A DNA stretch of 18,572 bases, taken from Solobacterium sp. GTDB taxonomy: Bacteria > Bacillota_I > Bacilli_A > Erysipelotrichales > Erysipelotrichaceae. Numbering within the stretch: the stretch's first letter is position 1; the number at the start of each line of letters is the position of its first letter. The notes beneath the pieces are model-generated. The model had not been told where the DNA came from. It saw only the letters and a program-made list of their open reading frames with translations, and did not search any database. The stretch spans positions 1 through 18,572 of the forward strand of contig JAFYGX010000213.1 in NCBI GenBank assembly GCA_017543025.1, given 5' to 3'. This document shows positions 8,742-15,682 of this stretch, piece by piece. Made by a program: the position numbers and the translations under genes.

Positions 8742-9290
8742 ATGAAAACGATGACATTATTTACCGCATTTCCGCTTTCTGCAGAGGTATCGGAGCTGGC
8801 ATCTGAGCTGCAGGACAGACTGCGGGAACGGATTGCGGGAAGCTATCCGCGGAAAGAAAACCTGCATGTGACCCTTCATTATTTCGGGCCGACAGAAGAA
8901 ACGAAGACGGCTGATCTGATCCGGATTCTGGAAGAATGTCCGTTTCCGGAGATGTTTCTGAGGTTTGATCAGTTTCATGTTTTTCCTGCCCGGAAAGGAG
9001 ACGCGGTCACGCTTGGCGCAGAGGCGGATGATGTGCTCCGGAAGATGTACAGAGAGCTGGAAAAGACCCTGCAGAGTGCGGGATTCTCCCCGGAACAGAA
9101 AACCTATCAGCCGCATATCACACTGGTGCGGGCGAAGCAGAAGAACGTGGATCTGAAAGGGATTGAAATCCATCCGGCAGTGATGGAGCTGAATGAATTC
9201 GGACTGTATGAATCGCTGCAGATACACGGGCTGCGGGTATATCGCCCGCTGTATATCAGACAGAGAAAGGAAGAACAATATGAGCATTAA
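8742..9290 (+). CDS. thpR: RNA 2',3'-cyclic phosphodiesterase (2'-5' RNA ligase family)
   Basis: This is a 182-aa member of the 2H phosphoesterase superfamily, of normal family length (about 175-190). Family members hydrolyse 2',3'-cyclic phosphate ends of RNA and in some cases ligate 2'-5' ends in vitro; the natural role in bacteria is unclear. Both HxTx catalytic motifs are intact: HVTL at 42-45 and HITL at 125-128. The start has GGAGG (8730-8734) seven bases upstream. The 266 bases before it, shared with the divergent oxidoreductase gene, show no convincing promoter. The 3' end overlaps the following HAD gene by 11 bases, suggesting translational coupling. Confidence 0.94.
   Translation: MKTMTLFTAFPLSAEVSELASELQDRLRERIAGSYPRKENLHVTLHYFGPTEETKTADLIRILEECPFPEMFLRFDQFHVFPARKGDAVTLGAEADDVLRKMYRELEKTLQSAGFSPEQKTYQPHITLVRAKQKNVDLKGIEIHPAVMELNEFGLYESLQIHGLRVYRPLYIRQRKEEQYEH
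9266..9273 (+). promoter_or_regulatory. Ribosome site deciding the HAD gene start
   Basis: AAAGGAAG inside the end of thpR lies six bases before ATG 9280. It supports this start over an in-frame ATG at 9193 that would give 29 extra residues not matching the family. The motif-I strand begins right after residue 3 from the chosen ATG. Confidence 0.7.
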
Positions 9291-9960
9291 GGCTGTGCTG
9301 TTTGATTTTGACGACACACTTGGCAACCGGGAGGAGTATACGCATCGGACGTATGCGATGCGGATGGAGGAACTGCTGAAAGACGAAGATCCATGGCGGA
9401 AGGAAGCTGCGATTCAGAGCTGCCTGATCTATGATCAGCACGGAGATGTGCCGAAGCGGTTTGTGCGCGAGCGGCTGACAGAGACGATGGGAATTGATCT
9501 CGGAGAAAATCTGGAACAGTACTGGCGCGAGCATCAGTACCTGAATGTGGTGCTTTATCCGGACGCCAAGCCGGTACTCTGCGAGCTGAAGCGAAGGGGA
9601 TTCCGGATCGGCATCCTCTCCAACGGGGATTCGCTCTGTCAGCGGCGCAAGATCGATGCCTGCGGGATCAGTGATCTGCTGGATGTGATGGTGATCAGCG
9701 GGGATACGGATACCCGCAAACCGGATCCGGAAATCTTCCGGCTGACTGCGGCGAAGCTTGGTCTGACCTGTGAAGAGTGCGTGTTTGTCGGAGATATGTT
9801 TCTGAATGACGTTATGGGTGCGCATCTTGCCGGAATGAAACCGGTCTGGGTCTGGCCGCACGGAACGCGGTATAACGAAATCGGCGTGCCGCAGATTTCC
9901 CGCCTGAGCGAACTGCTGGATCTGATTCCGCAGAAGCCCGGAGAAGATCTGAATCTGTAA
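9280..9960 (+). CDS. HAD superfamily hydrolase, subfamily IA (phosphatase)
   Basis: This is a 226-aa cytoplasmic phosphatase of the haloacid dehalogenase fold. All four motifs are present. Motif I is DFDDTL, with nucleophile D9 and acid/base D11. Motif II is ILSNGD. Motif III is the lysine in TRKPDPEIF. Motif IV is VGDMFLND. The helical cap lies between motifs I and II, as in subfamily IA (YjjG, Gph and similar enzymes). The substrate cannot be told from sequence; the DFDDTL form of motif I is shared with YjjG-type nucleotidases, which is only a hint. The start lies 11 bases before the end of thpR, so both are probably made from one mRNA. The stop at 9958-9960 is followed at once by a dense set of inverted repeats. 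Confidence 0.93.
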   Translation: MSIKAVLFDFDDTLGNREEYTHRTYAMRMEELLKDEDPWRKEAAIQSCLIYDQHGDVPKRFVRERLTETMGIDLGENLEQYWREHQYLNVVLYPDAKPVLCELKRRGFRIGILSNGDSLCQRRKIDACGISDLLDVMVISGDTDTRKPDPEIFRLTAAKLGLTCEECVFVGDMFLNDVMGAHLAGMKPVWVWPHGTRYNEIGVPQISRLSELLDLIPQKPGEDLNL

Positions 9961-10030
9961 CAGAACCCCGGGGTTTCCGGTCAGAAAAAACCGGCACCGC
10001 TGCTGAACGCTGATGCCGGTTCTGAAACCC
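9961..10030. repeat. Nested inverted repeats between convergent genes
   Basis: Three pairs of 7-base arms are interleaved: CAGAACC/GGTTCTG (9961-9967 and 10018-10024), GGGTTTC/GAAACCC (9971-9977 and 10024-10030) and ACCGGCA/TGCCGGT (9990-9996 and 10014-10020). A 12-base palindrome AACCCCGGGGTT also lies at 9964-9975. The pairs are mutually exclusive in part, so alternative folds are possible. Most likely this is a two-way transcription end. Confidence 0.6.
9985..10020 (-). terminator. Rho-independent terminator of the 108-aa minus-strand gene
   Basis: Read on the minus strand, ACCGGCA (10020-10014) pairs with TGCCGGT (9996-9990), and a run of six T follows (9990-9985). The loop is 17 bases with little inner pairing. 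The T-run exists only on the minus strand, so this end belongs to the gene at 10086-10412 rather than to the HAD gene. Confidence 0.75.
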
Positions 10031-10085
10031 GTAACGGAATAATCCGGAGCGGATACCGGAAAGAATTGTGTGCTGTCTGAATAGA

Positions 10086-10412
10086 TTATGGCTCTTTCCT
10101 GCCCACCGGAAGTACCCAGAGCACAGAAAAGCAGAACTTCCGGAACGGGGTGTCGCCGTGATCGGCCAGATCAATCGGGTCGGCATGGCGCATGATCCAG
10201 TTCAGATGAATGCCGAAGCGTGCGAGCCATTTGCACCAGTAAAACAGTGCGGCATGAAAAAACAGTTCTTTTGCGATTTCCTCGCGGGTCATGAAGGCAA
10301 TCCTTCCCTCTTCCAGAATCCGGTCCGCTTTCCTGAGACACAGGTGTTTTACAAGCAGGGTCCGGTCTGCCGGAAGAGAAAAGGTGCGGATGTTTCGTTT
10401 TATATTTCTCAT
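10086..10412 (-). CDS. Hypothetical protein, 108 aa, basic
   Basis: I do not recognise this protein. It is basic and rich in Arg and Lys. The central part reads REEIAKELFFHAALFYWCKWLARFG, broken here as REEIAKELFFHAALF then YWCKWLARFG (about 44-68), and could form an amphipathic helix. The sequence ends FCFSVLWVLPVGRKEP; there is no clear membrane helix or signal peptide. Two things argue that it is real: a GGAGG ribosome site on the minus strand (10429-10425) and a good minus-strand terminator 66 bases past the stop. The gap from GGAGG to this ATG is 12 bases, longer than ideal. A nearer ATG (10420) opens only a three-codon frame whose TGA overlaps this ATG. It is a lone gene, convergent with the HAD gene and divergent from the ABC operon. 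Confidence 0.65.
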   Translation of the reverse strand: MRNIKRNIRTFSLPADRTLLVKHLCLRKADRILEEGRIAFMTREEIAKELFFHAALFYWCKWLARFGIHLNWIMRHADPIDLADHGDTPFRKFCFSVLWVLPVGRKEP

Positions 10413-10513
10413 GGTTCCATTTTACCTCCGGATCGCTTCCGTGAAACCCCGGGCTGTACTTACGTGCCGGAAGCGGAACGGTGTATGATAGGATTCGTGA
10501 AATGCTGAGAAAG

Positions 10514-10520
10514 AAGGTGG
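10514..10520 (+). promoter_or_regulatory. Ribosome site for the TTG start of the first ABC gene
   Basis: AAGGTGG lies six bases before TTG 10527. The first in-frame ATG codons fall inside the first membrane helix, so the TTG start is the sensible one. Confidence 0.65.
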
Positions 10521-10526
10521 TATTGC

Positions 10527-12299
10527 TTGAATACATTTATTCGGCTTGGCCGGAGCGTACGGGAATTCCGGAAACCGGCGGTCCTTACGCCGGTCTTTGT
10601 CATCGGAGAAGTGATTTTTGAAGCTCTGATACCCTATACGATCGCGATGCTGGTGAACGAGGTAAAAGCCGGCAGCGGGGTTGACCGCATTCTGAATTAT
10701 GCCTGGATTCTGCTGGCGATGTCGGTTGCGTCGCTGATCTTCGGATACCTTGCCGGTATTACCTGTGCAAGGGCGTCCTGCGGTTTTGCGAGAAATCTCA
10801 GAAAGGATGTGTTCTACCGCATTCAGGAATTCTCCTTTTCGAATATCGACAAGTTCAGTTCCGCATCGCTTGTGACCCGTCTTACTACGGATATTCAGAA
10901 TATTCAGATGGCTTTCATGATGATCATCCGGACAGCGATCCGGGCACCGCTCAACCTTGCCTTCTCCTTTTTCATGGCGTTTTATATGGGCGGTTCCATG
11001 GCGGTCATCTTTCTTGCGGTTATTCCGATTCTCGGCGGCGGGCTTTATGCAGTGGCGAAGTTCACGATGCCGCTGTTCCGGAAAGGGTTTCCGAAATATG
11101 ATGCGCTGAATGAATCGGTTGAAGAGAACATCAAGGGAATCCGGGTTGTCAAATCCTTTGTCCGGGAAACATATGAAACGGATAAATTCCGGGCGGCCAG
11201 TGAAGACATCCGCAAGATCTTTACAAAAGCAGAACGGATTCTTGCGCTGAACGGTCCGCTGATGCAGATGTGCATGTACGGCGTCATGATGTTCGTGCTT
11301 TCAGCCGGCTCCCGCGTCATTATCACTACGCACGGGCAGGCACTGGATATCGGACAGTTTTCCACCCTTCTTACCTACAGCTTCCAGATTCTCAGCAGTC
11401 TGATGATGCTGTCGATGATCTTCGTCATGATCACCTTCTCGGCAGAAAGCGCGCAGCGTGTATGTGAAGTGCTGGAAGAAACGAGCACGATCACAGATCC
11501 TGAGCAGCCAGTCATGGAGGTGAATGACGGGTCGATTGATTTCAATGATGTTTCGTTCCGTTATTCGAAGGATTCGGAAGACGCGGTGCTTGATCATATC
11601 GATCTGCATATCCGCTCCGGTGAGACGATCGGTATTATCGGCGGAACCGGTTCTTCCAAGTCTTCGCTTGTTCAGCTGATTCCGCGTCTGTATGACGTCA
11701 GTGAAGGAGCGGTGAAGGTCGGCGGCGAGGATGTCAGAAATTATGATCTGAAAGTACTGCGTGATTCGGTTGCGATGGTACTGCAGAAAAATGTGCTGTT
11801 TTCCGGTACGGTAGCGGAAAACATCCGCTGGGGCGACCGCAATGCGACGGATGAGGAAGTCCGTCATGTATGCCGGCTGGCTTGTGCGGAAGAATTTATT
11901 GAACGGATGCCGGACGGGTATCAGACCTATATCGAACAGGGAGGCACCAATGTGTCTGGCGGGCAGAAACAGCGCCTCTGCATTGCGCGGGCACTTCTGA
12001 AGAAGCCGAAGATCCTGATTCTCGATGATTCCACTTCAGCAGTTGATACCCGTACAGATGCACTGATCCGCAAGGCAATGAAGGAATATATTCCTTCCAC
12101 TACAAAGATCATCATCGCCCAGCGGACCTCGTCCGTAGAAGATGCAGACCGCATCATTGTGATGGACAATGGAACGATCAATGCGATCGGTACAAGTGAG
12201 GAACTTCTGAAGACGAATCAGATCTATCAGGAAGTTTATTATTCCCAGCATCATCAGGAAGCGGATCAGAATCTTCAGCCGCAGGAGGTGACGGCATGA
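10527..12299 (+). CDS. Heterodimeric ABC exporter, subunit with degenerate ATP site
   Basis: This 590-aa half-transporter has an N-terminal six-helix exporter membrane domain (about 1-320) and a C-terminal ATPase domain. Walker A is GGTGSSKSS (372-380), where Ser377 replaces the glycine before Lys378. The signature is VSGGQ (476-480). Walker B ends LDDSTSAVD, so the catalytic glutamate is replaced by D501. The switch His is replaced by Gln (Q532 in AQRTSS). These changes mark the subunit whose Walker site is non-hydrolytic in heterodimers such as TM287/288 and BmrCD. Its intact VSGGQ should complete the catalytic site of the partner. Translation starts at TTG with AAGGTGG upstream. A TATGAT at 10484-10489 could be its -10, but no -35 is visible. 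The stop overlaps the partner's ATG (ATGA). The substrate is unknown; multidrug or lipid export is typical. Confidence 0.94.
   Translation: MNTFIRLGRSVREFRKPAVLTPVFVIGEVIFEALIPYTIAMLVNEVKAGSGVDRILNYAWILLAMSVASLIFGYLAGITCARASCGFARNLRKDVFYRIQEFSFSNIDKFSSASLVTRLTTDIQNIQMAFMMIIRTAIRAPLNLAFSFFMAFYMGGSMAVIFLAVIPILGGGLYAVAKFTMPLFRKGFPKYDALNESVEENIKGIRVVKSFVRETYETDKFRAASEDIRKIFTKAERILALNGPLMQMCMYGVMMFVLSAGSRVIITTHGQALDIGQFSTLLTYSFQILSSLMMLSMIFVMITFSAESAQRVCEVLEETSTITDPEQPVMEVNDGSIDFNDVSFRYSKDSEDAVLDHIDLHIRSGETIGIIGGTGSSKSSLVQLIPRLYDVSEGAVKVGGEDVRNYDLKVLRDSVAMVLQKNVLFSGTVAENIRWGDRNATDEEVRHVCRLACAEEFIERMPDGYQTYIEQGGTNVSGGQKQRLCIARALLKKPKILILDDSTSAVDTRTDALIRKAMKEYIPSTTKIIIAQRTSSVEDADRIIVMDNGTINAIGTSEELLKTNQIYQEVYYSQHHQEADQNLQPQEVTA
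12283..12288 (+). promoter_or_regulatory. Ribosome site for the second ABC gene inside the first
   Basis: A perfect AGGAGG lies seven bases before ATG 12296, within the last codons of the upstream gene. With the ATGA stop/start overlap this points to coupled, balanced translation of the two halves. Confidence 0.8.
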
Positions 12300-14200
12300 C
12301 ACAGCAGAGAAAACCGAAACCCGCGAAAGGGACCGTCCGCCGGCTTGTTAAAATGCTGTTCGGGTATTTCCCGCGGCTGCTGCCGGTCATTATCGTTCTG
12401 ATCTGCGTCAACGCGGTAATTTCTGCGGTTCCTTCGATATTTCAGCAGAAGGTGATCGCAATTATTCAGGAATCCTGGGAAAGCGGTGCTTCCTGGGAAA
12501 CCGTCAGACCGCAGATTGTGTCCAATGTGCTGACGCTTGCCGGGCTGTATATCTGCTCGCTGATCGCGGGATTTGCCTACAATCAGCTGATGGCGGTATT
12601 TACACAGGGAAGTCTTGCCAAACTCAGAGACGAGATGTTCTCGCATATGGAAAAGCTCCCGATCCGGTTCTTTGATACAAATAAGCGCGGATCCATCATG
12701 TCCTATTACACAAATGATGTGGATTCCATGCGGCAGATGATCTCACAGTCCTTTCCTCAGCTGATGATCTCGCTGATTACCCTGACTACGATTCTGTGCA
12801 TCATGATGTACTACAGTGTCTGGATGGGGCTGGTCATCATAGCCGGCTCGGCTGTGTCGATCGGAATTACCCGGGCAGTCGGCGGGAAATCTGCGAAATA
12901 CTTTATTGCGCAGCAGAAGGACGTCGCTGCCACCGAAGGCGTTGTGGAAGAAATGATCAACGGCGGAAAGGTCATCAAGGTATTCAATCACGAAAAGGAA
13001 GCGGAGGCGGCGTTTGATGCGGCGAATGATGCGCTGTATGAAGCGGCGTACAACGCAAACCGCTATTCCAATATTCTGATGCCGATTCTGAACAATGTCA
13101 GCTACATCATTTATGTGCTGGTGGCGGTAGCGGGAGGCATTCTGATCGAATATCATGTACCGAACCTCTCGTTCTCCGGTCTGCCGATTTCAATCGCAGT
13201 CGTTGTTCCGTTCCTCGGCATGTCACGGCAGTTTGCCGGCATGATTCAGCAGGTGAGCCCGCAGATCAACTCAATTGTCATGGGAATTGCCGGAGCCGAG
13301 CGGATCTTTGCGATGCTGGATGAGGAAGCGGAAACTGATGAGGGCTATGTCACACTTGTCAATGCGACGGAGAAGAACGGCGTTCTGGAAGAAACAGAAG
13401 AATCCACCGGTCTCTGGGCGTGGAGGCATCCGCATCAGGCAGACGGAACCGTCACCTATGAGCGGCTGCGCGGGGATGTCCGTTTCTTTGATGTGGATTT
13501 CGGCTACACGCCGGATAAAATCGTTCTTCACAATATCACCCTGTACGGTAAGCCTGGCCAGAAAATTGCCTTTGTCGGCGCAACCGGAGCCGGAAAGACT
13601 ACGATCACGAATCTGATCAACCGGTTCTATGATATTGAAGACGGCAAAATCCGCTATGACGGAATCAATATCAACAAGATCAGGAAATCCGCACTGCGGA
13701 AATCACTCGGTATTGTGCTGCAGGAAACGGTGCTGTTTACCGGTACGGTCATGGAGAACATCCGGTATGGCCGGCTTGAGGCAACCGATGAAGAGTGCAT
13801 TGCGGCCGCGAAGCTGGTCGGTGCGCATTCGTTTATCCGTCATCTGCCGCAGGGCTATGACACAATGCTGGACGGAGACGGATCGAATCTGTCACAGGGT
13901 CAGTGCCAGCTGCTTGCGATCGCAAGGGCAGCAGTTGCGGATCCTCCGGTCATGATCATGGACGAGGCGACTTCTTCCATTGATACGCGTACCGAGCAGA
14001 TCGTTCAGCGCGGTATGGATGCGCTGATGAGGGGCCGGACGGTATTTGTCATTGCCCATCGTCTTTCTACGGTCAAGAATTCGAACGTGATCATCGTACT
14101 GGATCACGGGCGGATCATCGAACGCGGCACGCATGAAGAGCTGATCGAAAAGAAGGGACAGTATTATCAGCTGTATACCGGAGCGTTTGAACTCGAATAA
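12296..14200 (+). CDS. Heterodimeric ABC exporter, catalytic-site subunit
   Basis: This 634-aa half-transporter is the partner of the preceding gene. The membrane domain (about 20-330) is followed by a linker insert of about 40 residues (355-395) with a GLWAWRHPH stretch, which I recall as typical of this subfamily. It is followed by the ATPase domain. Walker A GATGAGKT (428-435), Walker B IMDEATSS with catalytic E557, and the switch H588 (IAHRLST) are all canonical. The signature is LSQGQ (532-536) instead of LSGGQ. So this subunit supplies a working Walker site but a weakened signature, the mirror image of its partner. Together they give one catalytic and one degenerate ATP site. The operon ends at a strong hairpin right after the stop. 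Confidence 0.95.
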   Translation: MTQQRKPKPAKGTVRRLVKMLFGYFPRLLPVIIVLICVNAVISAVPSIFQQKVIAIIQESWESGASWETVRPQIVSNVLTLAGLYICSLIAGFAYNQLMAVFTQGSLAKLRDEMFSHMEKLPIRFFDTNKRGSIMSYYTNDVDSMRQMISQSFPQLMISLITLTTILCIMMYYSVWMGLVIIAGSAVSIGITRAVGGKSAKYFIAQQKDVAATEGVVEEMINGGKVIKVFNHEKEAEAAFDAANDALYEAAYNANRYSNILMPILNNVSYIIYVLVAVAGGILIEYHVPNLSFSGLPISIAVVVPFLGMSRQFAGMIQQVSPQINSIVMGIAGAERIFAMLDEEAETDEGYVTLVNATEKNGVLEETEESTGLWAWRHPHQADGTVTYERLRGDVRFFDVDFGYTPDKIVLHNITLYGKPGQKIAFVGATGAGKTTITNLINRFYDIEDGKIRYDGININKIRKSALRKSLGIVLQETVLFTGTVMENIRYGRLEATDEECIAAAKLVGAHSFIRHLPQGYDTMLDGDGSNLSQGQCQLLAIARAAVADPPVMIMDEATSSIDTRTEQIVQRGMDALMRGRTVFVIAHRLSTVKNSNVIIVLDHGRIIERGTHEELIEKKGQYYQLYTGAFELE

Positions 14201-14205
14201 CCGAT

Positions 14206-14237
14206 ACGGGCATATGCGCAGGCATGTGTCCGTTTTT
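14206..14237 (+). terminator. Rho-independent terminator of the ABC operon
   Basis: ACGGGCATATGC (14206-14217) pairs over all 12 positions, two of them G-U, with GCATGTGTCCGT (14222-14233) around a GCAG loop. TTTTT follows (14233-14237). It begins six bases after the stop of the second ABC gene. Confidence 0.93.
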
Positions 14238-14252
14238 GATATAGACTGTCTG

Positions 14253-14260
14253 AAAGGAGG
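14253..14260 (+). promoter_or_regulatory. Ribosome site deciding the acetyltransferase start
   Basis: A perfect AAAGGAGG seven bases before ATG 14268 fixes this start. An in-frame extension back to 14187 would run through the ABC terminator and overlap the ABC gene, so it is not used. Confidence 0.85.
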
Positions 14261-14267
14261 TGGCGAT

Positions 14268-14774
14268 ATGCCGGATTTACTGATTCCCGAACAGGAGGAT
14301 CTGAATTATCATGACTGTCTGATGAAGCATGGGCCGACGCTGCACGGAATCCGGATTGTACCGGGTACCGACCCGACGCTCTGGAAGGAAGACTGGAGGA
14401 ACAGCGAACGGAAGGACCGGATCTACCGCCTGATCTTCTGTGAAGGCTGCGGATATTATGTGGGTGAGGCTGCATATCGGAAAACCGAAGGCACAGAAGC
14501 GAATCTCTGGCTTCTGATTGACGGGGATCTGCGCCGGGAAGGGTATGGCGCTGCCGTTCTGAAAAAACTGGCAAAAATGGCGTGTGAGAGCGGGATCCGT
14601 ACATTTGCGGTCTGTGTGTATGCCGATCACCCGAATCTGGATTTTTTCCGGAAACGCGGCTTTCAGGAAACGGATGAATCAGAAGGAGTGCTGACCCTGA
14701 AGGCGGATACAGAACTGCTGAGCCGCTGCCGCTGCCATGGAACGGCATGTTCGCTGCATGCGCAGACGGAGTGA
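14268..14774 (+). CDS. GNAT family N-acetyltransferase
   Basis: This is a 168-aa protein predicted to move an acetyl group from acetyl-CoA to an amine. The acetyl-CoA loop RREGYGAAVLKKL is at 89-101 and fits the R/Q-x-x-G-x-G/A pattern. Before it is the usual strand (LWLLID), and after it come a helix, the strand TFAVCVYA and the family-typical block HPNLDFFRKRGF. The acceptor is unknown. The C-terminus (LLSRCRCHGTACS) has three cysteines plus a histidine within about ten residues, which is unusual for the family and might bind metal or form disulfides. It follows the ABC terminator, so it probably has its own promoter, although I could not identify one. The next gene, tcdA, begins 68 bases downstream, and the gap holds a possible coupling ORF. 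Confidence 0.87.
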   Translation: MPDLLIPEQEDLNYHDCLMKHGPTLHGIRIVPGTDPTLWKEDWRNSERKDRIYRLIFCEGCGYYVGEAAYRKTEGTEANLWLLIDGDLRREGYGAAVLKKLAKMACESGIRTFAVCVYADHPNLDFFRKRGFQETDESEGVLTLKADTELLSRCRCHGTACSLHAQTE

Positions 14775-14846
14775 ATGGAGAGAGAGAAAATGAGAGTTTC
14801 TGATTCTGTGAATTACGGATGGGCTGAAGCGGAGGCTGAGAGATGA
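14775..14846 (+). CDS. Possible 23-aa coupling ORF before tcdA
   Basis: An ATG immediately after the acetyltransferase TGA opens a 23-codon frame with many Glu and Arg codons (MEREKMRVSDS at its start). Its TGA overlaps the tcdA ATG as ATGA. A second in-frame ATG at 14790 lies behind the purine-rich GGAGAGAGAG. It may keep ribosomes moving between the two genes or may be chance. There is no family evidence. Confidence 0.25.
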   Translation: MEREKMRVSDSVNYGWAEAEAER

Positions 14847-15577
14847 GTGAGGCATTTATCCGGACCGCCCGGGTCATGGGCATCCGGGCAATGGAAAAAA
14901 TCCGCGCTTCCCGGATTGCAGTATTCGGGGTCGGAGGCGTCGGAGGCAATTGTGCGGAAGCGCTTGCCCGCAGCGGAGTCGGAGCGCTGGATCTGATCGA
15001 TAATGATTCTGTGGCTGTGTCGAATCTGAACCGTCAGGTATTTGCGGTTTACTCAACGGTCGGTATGCGGAAAGTGGAAGCTGCGAAGCTCCGCCTGCTT
15101 GACATCAATCCAGATCTGAAGATCAATCCGGTTGATCTCTTCTATCTGCCGGAAGAAAGCGGAAAAATTGATTTTTCGGAGTTTGACTACATTGTGGACG
15201 CAATTGATACCGTGACTGCCAAACTGGATATCATTGAGCGGGCAATCAGGTGCGGAACGCCGGTGATTTCTTCCATGGGATGCGGAAACCGTACGGATCC
15301 TTCGAAACTGAAGATCTGTGATGTGTACGAAACCAGCGGTGATCCGCTGGCAAAGGTGATGCGCAGAGAGCTCCGGAAGCGGGGGATCCGCAGGCTGACG
15401 GTGTGCTGTTCGGAAGAAGCTCCGGCTGTGCCTCTGAATTACGCGGAAGCAGATGCTGATCAGCATCGCCGCAGTATTCCCGGATCTACCGCATTTGTAC
15501 CTCCGGCGGCGGGGATTCTGATCGCTTCTTATGTGATCCGCCAGCTGGTACAGTATGATCCGGCTGACAGGGAATAA
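14843..15577 (+). CDS. tcdA: tRNA threonylcarbamoyladenosine dehydratase TcdA (CsdL)
   Basis: This is an E1-like enzyme of 244 aa that uses ATP to cyclise the t6A modification at position 37 of ANN-decoding tRNAs into ct6A. The ThiF/MoeB fold is clear. The nucleotide loop is VFGVGGVGG (27-35), followed by LARSGVGALDLIDND (41-55 or so) and then SNLNRQ (61-66), whose Arg and Gln are family hallmarks. The later block DAIDTVTAK is also typical. ThiF/MoeB-type zinc-binding CxxC pairs are absent, as expected for TcdA. GGAGG (14831-14835) lies seven bases before the ATG. No strong terminator is visible after it; the next 37 bases lead into the malic enzyme promoter. Confidence 0.93.
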   Translation: MSEAFIRTARVMGIRAMEKIRASRIAVFGVGGVGGNCAEALARSGVGALDLIDNDSVAVSNLNRQVFAVYSTVGMRKVEAAKLRLLDINPDLKINPVDLFYLPEESGKIDFSEFDYIVDAIDTVTAKLDIIERAIRCGTPVISSMGCGNRTDPSKLKICDVYETSGDPLAKVMRRELRKRGIRRLTVCCSEEAPAVPLNYAEADADQHRRSIPGSTAFVPPAAGILIASYVIRQLVQYDPADRE

Positions 15578-15594
15578 ATGAGGCAGGGCTGTTT

Positions 15595-15621
15595 TTGCGG
15601 AACGCCAATGTGAACTATAAT
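15595..15621 (+). promoter_or_regulatory. Promoter of the malic enzyme gene
   Basis: A perfect TATAAT (15616-15621) has TTGCGG (15595-15600) 15 bases upstream. The -35 is weak and the spacing short, while the -10 is ideal. This makes it a natural target for regulation by the palindrome just downstream. Confidence 0.6.
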
Positions 15622-15631
15622 GGATCACGGA

Positions 15632-15648
15632 CTTCCGTAATACGGAAG
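15632..15648. promoter_or_regulatory. Palindromic operator candidate at the malic enzyme promoter
   Basis: CTTCCGTA and TACGGAAG form a perfect 17-base inverted repeat around a single A. It starts 11 bases past the -10 hexamer, so it would cover roughly the first 20 transcribed bases. That is where a dimeric repressor would block transcription. The binding protein is not encoded in this window. A small mRNA hairpin is the alternative, but the one-base centre favours a DNA-binding site. Confidence 0.55.
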
Positions 15649-15682
15649 ACAGGAACACAGAAAGCGTGAGGATGCATGAGTT

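Noticed and set aside
9193..9279. 29-residue N-terminal extension of the HAD protein
   Set aside because: It overlaps thpR by nearly 100 bases and places family motif I far from the N-terminus. ATG 9280 has a suitable ribosome site.
14187..14267. 27-residue N-terminal extension of the acetyltransferase
   Set aside because: It would be read through the ABC operon terminator. AAAGGAGG before ATG 14268 decides the start.
14167..14949. 260-codon minus-strand frame across the acetyltransferase and the start of tcdA
   Set aside because: It runs antisense across two supported genes and a terminator, with low-complexity Pro/Ser/Arg composition typical of a shadow frame.
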